Part shown: in pieces, positions 45,242 through 53,774 of the stretch
Layout of the letters: every line of letters starts with the position of its first letter
How positions within the stretch are numbered: position 1 is the first letter of the stretch
DNA from: Cohnella baijiui
Lineage (GTDB): Bacteria; Bacillota; Bacilli; Paenibacillales; Paenibacillaceae
Reading direction: 5' to 3'
Assembly (NCBI RefSeq): GCF_020731285.1
Contig: NZ_JAJFOW010000007.1
Location: forward strand, 1 to 64,000
Length of the DNA: 64,000 nt
The notes under the pieces: model-generated
Database searches by the model: none
Seen by the model: the letters and a program-made list of their open reading frames with translations, nothing else
Told to the model about the DNA's origin: nothing
Translations under genes and position numbers: made by a program

Positions 45242-46669
45242 ATGAACGTCTGGTTCGCGGCTTCGGAAGCCGTCCCGCTCGCCAAAACGGGCGGGCTCGC
45301 GGACGTCGTCGGGGCGCTGCCGAAGGCGCTCGCCGCGCGCGGAGTGGACGTCACGGTGGTCATGCCCAAGTACGGGGGCATTCCGGAAGAATGGGTGCGG
45401 GAAATGAAGGACCGGGGTCATTTTTACGTGGCGATGGGGTGGCGCAGGCAGTATTGCGGCTTGCTCGAAACGGTGGCGGACGGCGTCCGTTTTCTGCTCG
45501 TGGACAACGAATATTACTTCAAACGCGGCTATTTGTACGGGTATGGAGACGAGGCGGAGCGGTTCGTCTTCTTCAGCTTCGCCGTCGCCGAGGCGCTGGC
45601 GCGCAGCGACCGGCTGCCGGACGTCGTGCACTGCCACGACTGGCAGACCGGGCTCGTCCCGTTTTTGCTGCGCACCCGCTACGCATACGACCCGGGCCTG
45701 CGGAACGTCCGGACCGTGTTCACCATCCACAATTTGCAGTATCAGGGCGTGTTCTCCCGGGGTCTCCTACAAGACCTGCTGTCGGCGGGGGACGATCTGC
45801 TGGGGGAGGACGGCATCGAGTTCTATGGCGCGGCCAGCTGTATGAAGGCAGGACTCATGTACGCGGACAAGCTGACGACCGTCAGTCCGACCTATGCGCG
45901 GGAGATCCAAACGCCCGAATACGGGGAAAAGCTGGACGGCGTCCTGCGGGCGCGGGCGGGGGATTTGGTCGGGATCGTGAACGGCATCGACACCGAGTCG
46001 TACGATCCGATGACCGATCCGTACGTGCGGGCGCCCTATCGGCAATCGTTGGCCAAGAAGCGGCTGAACAAGCCGGCGCTCCAGGAAGAGCTGGGCCTTC
46101 AAGTCGACGCCCGAACCCCGCTCGTCGGCATCGTTTCCCGGCTCGTTCGGCAGAAAGGGATGGATCTGATCGGGCAAGCGCTGCCCGAGCTGCTGCAAGA
46201 GCGGGTGCAGATCGCGGTGCTGGGAGCCGGAGATCCGGATTTCGAAGGGATGTTTCGCGATGCGATCGGCCGCTATCCCGGCCGCATCGCCGTCTGGTTC
46301 GGCTTCAACGAAGGGCTCGCCCGCCGCATTTACGCGGCATCCGATCTGTTCCTGATGCCTTCTCGGTTCGAGCCTTGCGGGCTGAGTCAGCTCATCTCGC
46401 TCCGGTACCGTACCGTGCCGATCGTCCGGGAGACCGGTGGGCTGTGCGATACGGTCGAAGCGTTCAATGAATACGAAGGGACGGGCAACGGCTTCAGCTT
46501 CGGTCCCGCGACCTCGCACGACCTGCTGTATACGGTGAGAAGAGCGCTCGCCTTCTACGAAGACGAAGAAGCCTGGGCACGGATCGTGGCGAACGGCACC
46601 AAGCGGGATTACGGCTGGGCGGCTTCCGCCAAGCAATACGAGCAGCTCTATCGAACGCTCGCTCAATAG
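45242..46669 (+). CDS. glgA: glycogen synthase (ADP-glucose)
   Basis: GT5 glucosyltransferase of 475 aa that elongates alpha-1,4-glucan from ADP-glucose. The ADP-glucose-binding motif KTGGLADV is at residues 15-22; VVHCHDWQTGLVP and the C-terminal FEPCGLSQLISLRYRTVPIV with ETGGLCDTV mark the two Rossmann domains. GGAGAGGGGG precedes the ATG. Fourth gene of the glycogen operon. Confidence 0.95.
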   Translation: MNVWFAASEAVPLAKTGGLADVVGALPKALAARGVDVTVVMPKYGGIPEEWVREMKDRGHFYVAMGWRRQYCGLLETVADGVRFLLVDNEYYFKRGYLYGYGDEAERFVFFSFAVAEALARSDRLPDVVHCHDWQTGLVPFLLRTRYAYDPGLRNVRTVFTIHNLQYQGVFSRGLLQDLLSAGDDLLGEDGIEFYGAASCMKAGLMYADKLTTVSPTYAREIQTPEYGEKLDGVLRARAGDLVGIVNGIDTESYDPMTDPYVRAPYRQSLAKKRLNKPALQEELGLQVDARTPLVGIVSRLVRQKGMDLIGQALPELLQERVQIAVLGAGDPDFEGMFRDAIGRYPGRIAVWFGFNEGLARRIYAASDLFLMPSRFEPCGLSQLISLRYRTVPIVRETGGLCDTVEAFNEYEGTGNGFSFGPATSHDLLYTVRRALAFYEDEEAWARIVANGTKRDYGWAASAKQYEQLYRTLAQ

Positions 46670-46684
46670 GAGAGGATGGATTTC

Positions 46685-48667
46685 ATGGCTCGGCATCTGG
46701 TCATCGGCAACGGCAAAATGCTCGTCAATTTGGACAACCGCTGCTTTCTGCGCGATCTTTACTTTCCGTATGTCGGGCAGTTGAACCATATCGGCGGCCA
46801 ACCATGCCGCTTCGGCGTCTGGTGCAACGGCAAATTCGTCTGGCTGGACGATCCTGAGTGGACGATCGAACTTGGCTATATCGAGAATTCGATTGTGACG
46901 AACGTGACGGCCCGTCACGAGGGACTCGGGCTGGAGCTGTACATGAACGACGGCATCCACCAGCGGGAGTGCATTTACCTGAAGCGGGTCGTCGTACGAA
47001 ACCTGACGTCCGATCCGAAGGATGTGCGTGTCTTCTTCCACCAGGACCTCATGATCGACGGCAACGAGGTCGGAGACACGGCGGCGTATTACCCGGCGAA
47101 CCGCACGGTGTTCCACTACAAACGCTCTTCCTACTTCATGTTCAACGGACGATCGCAGACCGGCGGCATCCATCAATTCTCGACGGGGATCAAACGGTTC
47201 CATGCCGCGGAAGGGACGTGGCGGGACGCCGAAGACGGGGAATTGTCCGGCAACGCGATCGCCCAGGGGTCGGTGGACAGCACGGTGAGCTTCCGCGTCG
47301 AGCTGCCCGGCGGAAGCGAGAGCACTCTTTACTACTGGATGTCCGTCGGCAGCCGCCTGGAGGAAGTCAAAAGGCTGGATCAATACGTGCAGGAAAGCCA
47401 CCCCGAAAAGCTGCTCAGCCGGATCGTCATCTACTGGAATCATTGGCTGACAAAGGTCGGCAGCCAGTTTCACTTCGGCGATCTCCCGGGCGAAGTGGTG
47501 CGGCTGTTCAAGCACAGCCTGCTGATCGTTCGGACGCAGATCGACGAGCGGGGTGCCATTCTGGCAGCCAACGACACGGATATTCTCCAATACAATCGCG
47601 ACCACTACAGCTACATGTGGCCTCGGGACGGCGCCCTCATCGCGGACGCGATGTCGACCGCGGGCTATCATGGGACGATCGCGCCGTTTTTCGATTTTTG
47701 CGGCAAGGCGTTGTCCCCGGAGGGCTATCTGTACCACAAATACAACCCCGACGGCACCGTCGGCTCGAGCTGGCATCCCTATGTCGTCCAAGGCGCGTCC
47801 CGGCTTCCGATTCAGGAGGACGAGACCGCGCTCGTCCTGTTCGCGCTCTGGAAAGATTACGAACGCCACGGGGAAATCGAGCTGCCGCAGTCGCTGTACC
47901 CGTCCCTCGTCCGCAAAGCGGCTTCCTTCCTTTGCGACTACGTAGATCCGTCGCTTGGCTTGCCGCTGCCCAGCTACGATCTGTGGGAGGAGCGCTACGG
48001 CATCTGGACGTATACCGTTGCCTCGGTCTACGGGGGCTTGATGGGGGCCGCCTACTTCGCGGATCTGTTCGGCGACTACGAGCGCAGCGACCGGTACCGC
48101 AGCGTCGCGGAGCGGATGAAGTTAGGCATGCTAACGCATCTGTGGGACGAGGAGGCGGGGCGGTTCGCTCGCGGACTCGTTCAGCGGGACGGAGTGTGGG
48201 AGAAGGATCTGACGATCGAGAGCAGCCTGTTCGGCCTCTATGAATTCGGCGTGCTTCCGCCCGACGACGACCGCGTGGCGCGGACAATGCACGCGATCGA
48301 GCGCGGGTTGTCCGTTCATACGGATGTCGGAGGTGTCGCTAGATACACGAACGACTACTACTTCCAGCAAACCGGAGACGTCGAGCATGTGCCTGGCAAC
48401 CCGTGGATCATCTGCACGCTTTGGGTGGCGGACTTTCAGATCGAGACGGCCCGAACGCTTGCCGACCTCGATCGCCCCCGGGCGACGCTGGAATCGATCG
48501 TCCGCCGGACGCTCGAAGGCGGCAATCTGCCGGAGCAGGTGCACCCGATGGACGGCGCGCCGCTGTCCGTCGCTCCGCTGACCTGGTCGCACGCCACCTA
48601 CATCAAGACCGTTTGCCGCTATTTGCGCAAGCGCGAACAATTGGCATCCGGGCAGGGCGTGCATTAA
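46685..48667 (+). CDS. glycoside hydrolase family 15 glucoamylase-like protein
   Basis: A 660-aa cytoplasmic GH15 protein: N-terminal beta-sandwich (about 1-260; NGKMLVNLDNRCFLRDLYFP) and (alpha/alpha)6 barrel with the family segment YNRDHYSYMWPRDGALIADAM and the late ESSLFGLYEFGVL. Family activities include release of glucose from alpha-glucan ends and trehalase. AGGAGAGG lies 10 bases before ATG 46685 (an ATG at 46676 is too close). It ends the glycogen operon in the place where glgP (phosphorylase) sits in many Bacillales, so hydrolytic glycogen turnover is a reasonable inference. Confidence 0.85.
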   Translation: MARHLVIGNGKMLVNLDNRCFLRDLYFPYVGQLNHIGGQPCRFGVWCNGKFVWLDDPEWTIELGYIENSIVTNVTARHEGLGLELYMNDGIHQRECIYLKRVVVRNLTSDPKDVRVFFHQDLMIDGNEVGDTAAYYPANRTVFHYKRSSYFMFNGRSQTGGIHQFSTGIKRFHAAEGTWRDAEDGELSGNAIAQGSVDSTVSFRVELPGGSESTLYYWMSVGSRLEEVKRLDQYVQESHPEKLLSRIVIYWNHWLTKVGSQFHFGDLPGEVVRLFKHSLLIVRTQIDERGAILAANDTDILQYNRDHYSYMWPRDGALIADAMSTAGYHGTIAPFFDFCGKALSPEGYLYHKYNPDGTVGSSWHPYVVQGASRLPIQEDETALVLFALWKDYERHGEIELPQSLYPSLVRKAASFLCDYVDPSLGLPLPSYDLWEERYGIWTYTVASVYGGLMGAAYFADLFGDYERSDRYRSVAERMKLGMLTHLWDEEAGRFARGLVQRDGVWEKDLTIESSLFGLYEFGVLPPDDDRVARTMHAIERGLSVHTDVGGVARYTNDYYFQQTGDVEHVPGNPWIICTLWVADFQIETARTLADLDRPRATLESIVRRTLEGGNLPEQVHPMDGAPLSVAPLTWSHATYIKTVCRYLRKREQLASGQGVH

Positions 48668-48692
48668 AGGGGACCGCTCCAATTCGAATCGC

Positions 48693-48722
48693 ACCCTCTT
48701 CCGTTGGCGGGAGAGGGTTTTT
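48693..48722 (+). terminator. terminator of the glycogen operon
   Basis: ACCCTCT-tccgttggcggg-AGAGGGT followed by TTTT. Confidence 0.75.
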
Positions 48723-48733
48723 CGGCGTTTGCG

Positions 48734-48942
48734 CGATATCCCTTTCGCTCAGGTTGTTGGGCTAGTCCGCCGTAGTTGCTTGCGTGTCGATATCCCTCTC
48801 GCTCAGACGGCTGAATCGGTCATTGGACGGACCCATGCACGATATCCCGTTCGCTCAAGTCGTTTTACCGCGATATCCCTATTGCTCAGGACAAAGAAGG
48901 ATCATCTGCCTCCCTTTTGCGCAATATCCCCTTCGTTCAGGT
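48734..48942. repeat. five dispersed repeat units, forward orientation (block C)
   Basis: Copies of CGATATCCCTTTCGCTCAGG or close variants at 48734, 48788, 48840, 48871 and 48922; spacing is irregular (54, 52, 31, 51). The core is the same as in the array at the left window edge (block A). They lie in the trailer of the glycogen operon; no gene is seen between 48668 and 49370. Confidence 0.85.
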
Positions 48943-49060
48943 GAATTCGCAGCTGATGTTTTCGAGGATGGGTTGAAAAAACAAGCAAATGCCTCGTGGC
49001 TCTCCTATGTTTAGAAATCACTGTCCGTAAAGGTTCCGTCTCAGACGTGAGGATCATTTC

Positions 49061-49290
49061 CTGAGCGAAGGGGATATCGTCGTAAAGGGGATTGAGCCCC
49101 TCTGCGGAGGCGGTGCTGCGGGATTTCGCACTTGTGGAGGGAGGTGCGAAAAATGAGAACTGAGCGAAGGGGATATCGCCGTAAAGTCGTTTGAACCCTT
49201 TGGCGGGGATTGTGTCACGATACGTCGGACTGACGGAGCGAGGCGTGCGAAACTATACCTGAGCGAAGGGGATATCGTCGTAAAGCCGAG
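49061..49290. repeat. three repeat units at 99-bp period, inverse orientation (block D)
   Basis: CTGAGCGAAGGGGATATCG begins at 49061, 49160 and 49259, steps of exactly 99 bases, each followed by YCGTAAAG. It is the reverse complement of block C, and lies just downstream of the minus-strand AraC gene and its terminator. Confidence 0.85.
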
Positions 49291-49331
49291 GGATTCATCT
49301 TCGGGCCGCAGGGAACTCCTACCAATTGCGC

Positions 49332-49370
49332 AAAAAAAAGCAGGGCCCGGCACGACGCGGGACCCTGCTT
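49332..49370 (-). terminator. terminator of AraC-type gene (sugar operon)
   Basis: On the minus strand AAAAGCAGGGTCCCGCG...GGGCCCTGC followed by TTTTTTTT; adjoins the stop codon of the AraC-type gene. Confidence 0.8.
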
Positions 49371-50282
49371 TTATTCGGGCGACCAGGCGGCGCCCGGACG
49401 ATCTTTGGCTTCTTCGGCCATTTTGCGGCGGTACGCTTCGGGCGTGCAGCCGATCGCCGTTTTGAAATGGCGGCTGAAGTGGGCGAGGTGGGTGTAACCG
49501 ACCGAATGAGCGACTTCCGTCACCGTGGCCTGAGGGTTCAACTTGAACTGAATCTTGGCTTGGTTCAGGCGGCGGTTGTACAGAAATTGAAAGACGGTCG
49601 AGCCGGTCACCTCTTTGAACAGGTTCGACAAATACGTCTTCGACAGATGGAGCGCGTCCGCAACATGATCAAGCGTCAGCGGCTCTTGATAGCGTTCTTC
49701 CAAAAAGCTGATGACTCGCTGGACGTGGCGCTCCCGTTCGCTGCGGTGAAGACGCTCGTCCCCCGAGGTTCCGCACCAGCCCTTGATCAGGTACAGCAGC
49801 TCCGCGAACCGGAGCGAAAATCTTTCGTAGGCATACGCTCCGCCGCTTTCTTCCGTCTGCGACCTGACAAGCGCATACAAGCGCCCCATCTCCGCCAACA
49901 GCCGCTCCGCTTCATCCTTGGCCACGTCCCGCAGCGGGAGCCGAACGTTGCGCAGCTCCTCGAAGGGCTGAAGCAGCGACTCGGCGGCGGCTTCGGGGAC
50001 GACTGTCTTCACGTAAGCCGGATCGAAGTGGATGGTGGAGCGGATGTACGGCACATGGGGCGCCGGATTCGGGCAGTGCAGCGTCATCCCGTGCATCAGG
50101 ATCAGATCGCCGGGCGAGAGCGTGATCAGCTTGTCGCCGATCAGGTAAGTGCACAGTCCTTCATGAAAATAATAGATTTCATAAAAGGGATGCGAGTGAT
50201 AGGAGCCTGCGGCCATCGGGTGGTCGCTGCGGTGCCCCATTTCGATCGGACGATCCCATTGGATAAACGGAGGATTCGGCAT
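49371..50282 (-). CDS. AraC family transcriptional regulator
   Basis: A 303-aa protein: N-terminal cupin sensor domain (about 20-110; HSHPFYEIYYFHEGLCTYLI, LSPGDLILMHGMTLHCPN) and C-terminal double HTH (about 200-295; DALHLSKTYLSNLFKEVTGS, EVAHSVGYTHLAHFSRHFKT). ATG 50282 follows GGGAG; longer forms have no ribosome site. It lies 72 bases after the last dehydrogenase gene, with its own extended -10 between, and probably regulates the upstream sugar operon. Confidence 0.88.
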   Translation of the reverse strand: MPNPPFIQWDRPIEMGHRSDHPMAAGSYHSHPFYEIYYFHEGLCTYLIGDKLITLSPGDLILMHGMTLHCPNPAPHVPYIRSTIHFDPAYVKTVVPEAAAESLLQPFEELRNVRLPLRDVAKDEAERLLAEMGRLYALVRSQTEESGGAYAYERFSLRFAELLYLIKGWCGTSGDERLHRSERERHVQRVISFLEERYQEPLTLDHVADALHLSKTYLSNLFKEVTGSTVFQFLYNRRLNQAKIQFKLNPQATVTEVAHSVGYTHLAHFSRHFKTAIGCTPEAYRRKMAEEAKDRPGAAWSPE

Positions 50283-50329
50283 GTTGTTCTCCCGCGGCCC
50301 GGCCGGACGTGCGCCGGGTCCCGAGAGTG

Positions 50330-50338
50330 ATTGTACCA
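50330..50338 (-). promoter_or_regulatory. extended -10 promoter of the AraC-type gene
   Basis: TGGTACAAT on the minus strand, 48 bases before the start codon. Confidence 0.45.
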
Positions 50339-50354
50339 TGCGCCGGACGGGAAA

Positions 50355-51461
50355 TCAGCCCGTGACCCGCACGGCGTCCCGCTGCGCGATGAGGCACAGC
50401 TCGGCGGCCTTGAAGGCGTGCGCCTGCGTCATGGCGTTTTCCGTCCGATGCAGGCAATCCAGAATCAACTCGCCGAAAAACGGGTATCCGACTTGGCCGT
50501 CGACCGCGAAATGCCGCTCGCCCTCGTGATTGACCAAGTAGACGTGGTTGCCGGTGCGTTCGCGCGCCACGTCGATGTATTTGCGCAGCTCGATGTACCC
50601 GTCCGTGCCCAGGATGACGGTACGTCCGTCGCCCCAGGTGCCGAGTCCGTCGGGCGTCAGCCAGTCGACGCGGAAGTAGCCGGTCGCTCCGTTGTCGCCG
50701 ATCAGCGTCGCGTCTCCGAAGTCTTCGAGTTCGGGAAACTCCGGCGAGCGATAGTTGCCGACCTTACTGTGCGCTACGCGCGCATCCCGGCAACCTGCGA
50801 AGTACAGGAACTGCTCGATCTGGTGGCTTCCGATGTCGCACAGGATGCCGCCGTACTTTTCCTTGCGGAAAAACCAGTCCGGCCGCCCGGTGCCGAGCCG
50901 ATGAGGGCCGGTTCCCATCACCTGGACGACGCGGCCGATCGCGCCCTCCTGGATCAGCCGGCCTGCGTAGACCGCGCTCTCGACGTGCAGACGCTCGCTG
51001 TAGTAGACCATGTATTTGCGGCCGGTTTCCCGGACTTTATCCCTGGCGGCCTCGAGCTGGTCGAGGGTGGTGAACGGCGTTTTGTCGGTGAAGTAATCCT
51101 TGCCGCTGTCCATGACGCGAACGCCGAGCGGCCCGCGCTCGGACGGTACGGCAGCCGCCGCGACCAGACGGACTTCGGCATCTTCCAGGATCGTTTCGAG
51201 CGACGGTGCCGCTTGCGCCTGCGGGAATGTCCGACGGAAGGTTTCGACTTTGGCGGGATCGGGATCGTAGACCCATTTGAGCGTCGCACCGGCTTCGACG
51301 AGGCCGTTGCACTGGCCGTAAATATGGCCGTGATCGAGCGCCGTTGCCGCGAAGACGAACTCTCCCGGCCGGCAGACGGGCTCGGGCTTGTGGGAGACGG
51401 GCGCATAGCGCTGCCCGTCCCGGCTGCCGAACGTGGCGGAAGACAAGGGTTGTTCAGCCAT
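50355..51461 (-). CDS. Gfo/Idh/MocA family oxidoreductase
   Basis: An NAD(P)-dependent sugar or inositol dehydrogenase-like protein of 368 aa. The N-terminal Rossmann part (FVFAATALDHGHIYGQCNGL, LKWVYDPDPAKVETF) has a relaxed nucleotide-binding glycine pattern compared with its neighbour; VMDSGKDYFTDKTPFTT holds the EKP-like element as TDKTP, and the C-terminal domain includes GGILCDIGSHQIEQFLYFAG. ATG 51461 follows AAGGAG; the reading frame stays open far upstream, but that part overlaps the next gene in another frame. Starts 2 bases after the neighbouring dehydrogenase gene ends. Confidence 0.87.
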   Translation of the reverse strand: MAEQPLSSATFGSRDGQRYAPVSHKPEPVCRPGEFVFAATALDHGHIYGQCNGLVEAGATLKWVYDPDPAKVETFRRTFPQAQAAPSLETILEDAEVRLVAAAAVPSERGPLGVRVMDSGKDYFTDKTPFTTLDQLEAARDKVRETGRKYMVYYSERLHVESAVYAGRLIQEGAIGRVVQVMGTGPHRLGTGRPDWFFRKEKYGGILCDIGSHQIEQFLYFAGCRDARVAHSKVGNYRSPEFPELEDFGDATLIGDNGATGYFRVDWLTPDGLGTWGDGRTVILGTDGYIELRKYIDVARERTGNHVYLVNHEGERHFAVDGQVGYPFFGELILDCLHRTENAMTQAHAFKAAELCLIAQRDAVRVTG

Positions 51462-51463
51462 GA

Positions 51464-52585
51464 TTAGTTGCTCCTTCCGCGGGACGTATCGATCCGGCGC
51501 TGCAGCTCGGATTCGAACGCATCTTCGTCGAGCGGCAGATCGACCCAATCGTTCCGCCAAGCGGACAGATGCATCGCATTCGAGATGGAGAGGCCTCGTA
51601 TGCCTTCGGCGCCCGGGGCAAGGAGCGGCTCGTCGCGCAGCAGCGCGTCGGTGAAGTTCTGGATGATCCCCGCGTGTTCGGGGCTCGGTCCCAGATCGGG
51701 AAATTCGATCTTCCAGTTCTCGGGACTGGCGAACGGCACCGTGTTCCGGGCGTTGAAGTCCGGCTCGGATTCGCGCAGGCGCCAAAAGGTGAGGCGGCCG
51801 TTCTCCACGACCAGCTTGCCGCGGTCGCCTGTCACTTCGTATCGGTTCGTCCCCGGGGTTTCGCCCGTCGTCGTGATAAAGACGCCGGTCGCCCCGTTGC
51901 CGTATTCGACGTAGGCGGTGACTTCGTCTTCGACCTCGATATCCCGATGCTTCCCGAAATGGCAGAACGCTCGGATCCGGGCAGGGAGCAGTCCGGTCGT
52001 CCACTGCCACAAATCCAACTGATGGGGGCATTGGTTAAGCAGCACGCCCCCGCCTTCGCCGGCCCACGTCGCCCGCCAGGAGCCCGAGTCGTAATACGCC
52101 TGCGGGCGATACCAGTCCGTGATGATCCAGTTCGTCCGGCGAATCTCGCCGATCTCTCCGGAGTCGATCAGGTCGCGCACTTTCAGGTAGAGCGGATTCA
52201 TTCGCTGGTTGTACATGATGCCGAATTGACGGCCGCTGGCCGCCGCGGCTTCGTTCATCCGGCGCACCCGTCCGACGGAGACGCCGGCGGGTTTTTCGAT
52301 GAGGACGTGCAGTCCGCGATCGAAGGCGGCGATCGCATCGGCCGGATGCTGAAAATGCGGCGTGGCAACGATGACCGCGTCGACGAGCCCGGAATCGAGG
52401 AGCGCCTCGGTCGTGTCGAAGACGGCCGTGTCCGGATATTGCGTCCGCAGCTCGGCGCGACGTTCCGGAGAGGCGTCGGTGACGGCGGTCGGGACGGCGC
52501 CGCGGATGGCGCCGGAAAGCAAGGTTTTCAAATGTCCGCTGCCCATGTTCCCGCAGCCGATCAAGCCGTATCGGATGGTTGTCAT
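51464..52585 (-). CDS. Gfo/Idh/MocA family oxidoreductase
   Basis: A 373-aa dehydrogenase with canonical Rossmann motif YGLIGCGNMGSGHLKTLLSG, the EKP motif in HVLIEKPAGVSVG and the substrate-side GGGVLLNQCPHQLDLWQWTT. Family members oxidise or epimerise sugars, sugar acids and inositols. GGAGG precedes ATG 52585. The start overlaps the end of the isomerase gene by 4 bases. Two different MocA-type enzymes plus an isomerase suggest a keto-sugar or inositol-like pathway. Confidence 0.9.
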   Translation of the reverse strand: MTTIRYGLIGCGNMGSGHLKTLLSGAIRGAVPTAVTDASPERRAELRTQYPDTAVFDTTEALLDSGLVDAVIVATPHFQHPADAIAAFDRGLHVLIEKPAGVSVGRVRRMNEAAAASGRQFGIMYNQRMNPLYLKVRDLIDSGEIGEIRRTNWIITDWYRPQAYYDSGSWRATWAGEGGGVLLNQCPHQLDLWQWTTGLLPARIRAFCHFGKHRDIEVEDEVTAYVEYGNGATGVFITTTGETPGTNRYEVTGDRGKLVVENGRLTFWRLRESEPDFNARNTVPFASPENWKIEFPDLGPSPEHAGIIQNFTDALLRDEPLLAPGAEGIRGLSISNAMHLSAWRNDWVDLPLDEDAFESELQRRIDTSRGRSN

Positions 52586-53502
52586 TGCAATTCTTCCTCC
52601 CATGTTCGCATTTGCCGGACAAAAGTTTGCATCATGTCGACGGAATCGTAGGTCCGGCTAAAGTCTTCGAGCCCGAGCCAGCCGTCGTAGCCGACGGCCT
52701 TGAGCGATGCCAGCACCTGCTTCCAGGGCACGATGCCGCTGGCGATCGGTCGCCAAACGCATTGCCAAGCGATCGGGTCCAACGGCGCTGGTTCGGCGCC
52801 CTGACCCTCGCCGCGAGCGTGGCGCGCATTCGGATGGGCATCGCCGTCCGGTCGGGCGAGCTCCCAGCCCGCGTTTTTCACGTGCACGTGCGCAAGATAG
52901 GGGCCGAGCATTTCCATGCCCATCCGAAAGTTTTCCATGCCCTCGTGAATCATGTTGCCGGGGTCGAACAAGACGCCGATCCGCTCCGCCGAATAGCGCG
53001 AGACGAGACGGTAAGCAGCGGAAGCGCTCGGAATGATGGTGCCGTGGTGGATTTCCACGAGCGCTTTGACGCCGTATTTCTCGGCGAGCGATTCAACCTC
53101 GTCCAGATAGTCGTACGCGGTGGCCAATTGACGGGGATAGCCGACCGCCGGATCGTATCCAGGCACGCCGACGCGGATCATTTCCGCGCCGAGCGAGCTT
53201 GCGAGCCGGAAGAGGCGCTCGGTGCCGGCCAAGTCTCCGCAGCTCAAATACGGGACCAAAGCGATCGAGCGCAGGCCGTGGCGCGCCGCCGCTTCCCGGA
53301 TCCCGGCGATGTCCGCGTCCGTTGCATCCGGGTCGATGGTGCAGCGGTTGTTGCCCCAGAAGGATGGAGCCTCTGCGCGCAGTTCGGCCGGCGTCTCCCG
53401 GCATCGCCACTCGACGCCTTCGATGCCGGCCGCCTGTGCTTCCGCGCAGAGCGTTGCGGGATCGAGATCCGGCGTCGCCACGGTGAAGACGGAATATTTC
53501 AT
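52582..53502 (-). CDS. sugar phosphate isomerase/epimerase (xylose isomerase-like TIM barrel)
   Basis: A 306-aa AP-endonuclease-2/IolE-like TIM-barrel protein. Metal-binding and catalytic stretches are visible: VKALVEIHHGTIIPSAS (Glu), IGVLFDPGNMIHEG (Asp), YLAHVHVKNAGW (His) and LGLEDFSRTYDS (Glu). GGAG precedes ATG 53502. First gene of the operon (isomerase, two MocA dehydrogenases, probably AraC). The exact sugar is unknown. Confidence 0.87.
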   Translation of the reverse strand: MKYSVFTVATPDLDPATLCAEAQAAGIEGVEWRCRETPAELRAEAPSFWGNNRCTIDPDATDADIAGIREAAARHGLRSIALVPYLSCGDLAGTERLFRLASSLGAEMIRVGVPGYDPAVGYPRQLATAYDYLDEVESLAEKYGVKALVEIHHGTIIPSASAAYRLVSRYSAERIGVLFDPGNMIHEGMENFRMGMEMLGPYLAHVHVKNAGWELARPDGDAHPNARHARGEGQGAEPAPLDPIAWQCVWRPIASGIVPWKQVLASLKAVGYDGWLGLEDFSRTYDSVDMMQTFVRQMRTWEEELQ

Positions 53503-53582
53503 GCGGTGCTTCACTCCTTCGATTTGATCGAGATTAGGGCGTGTACGTATGGCGGGTGAGCCTTGTCGTTGAAGTCGAGGAC

Positions 53583-53612
53583 ATTGTATCATACGAAACT
53601 ACGTCTGACGTA
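53583..53612 (-). promoter_or_regulatory. promoter and palindromic operator of the sugar isomerase operon
   Basis: Minus-strand extended -10 TGATACAAT (53591-53583) with the perfect inverted repeat TACGTC-T-GACGTA (53600-53612) just upstream, between the -10 and the expected -35. Candidate operator; the binding protein could be the AraC-type or a LacI-type regulator. Confidence 0.4.
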
Positions 53613-53774
53613 AACCGCATCCAAAGACTTAACTACAGTCAAACGATCAAGGCATCTTCCGATTATCGATCAAGCGAAGGTGCTCCGGGATGCAACTTTT
53701 TGTGCGGTGAACATGTATGTATGAAGGAGAGAAAAAGAACGGATCGGTCGATTCGGGTAACGGAGGCGGATGCG

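Noticed and set aside
45767..47869. 700-aa open frame on the minus strand
   Set aside because: Mirror of glgA and the GH15 gene; no ribosome site or recognisable domain.
51462..52031. 190-residue N-terminal extension of the second MocA dehydrogenase
   Set aside because: This part of the open frame lies inside the neighbouring dehydrogenase gene in another frame, and a ribosome site marks the start at 51461.
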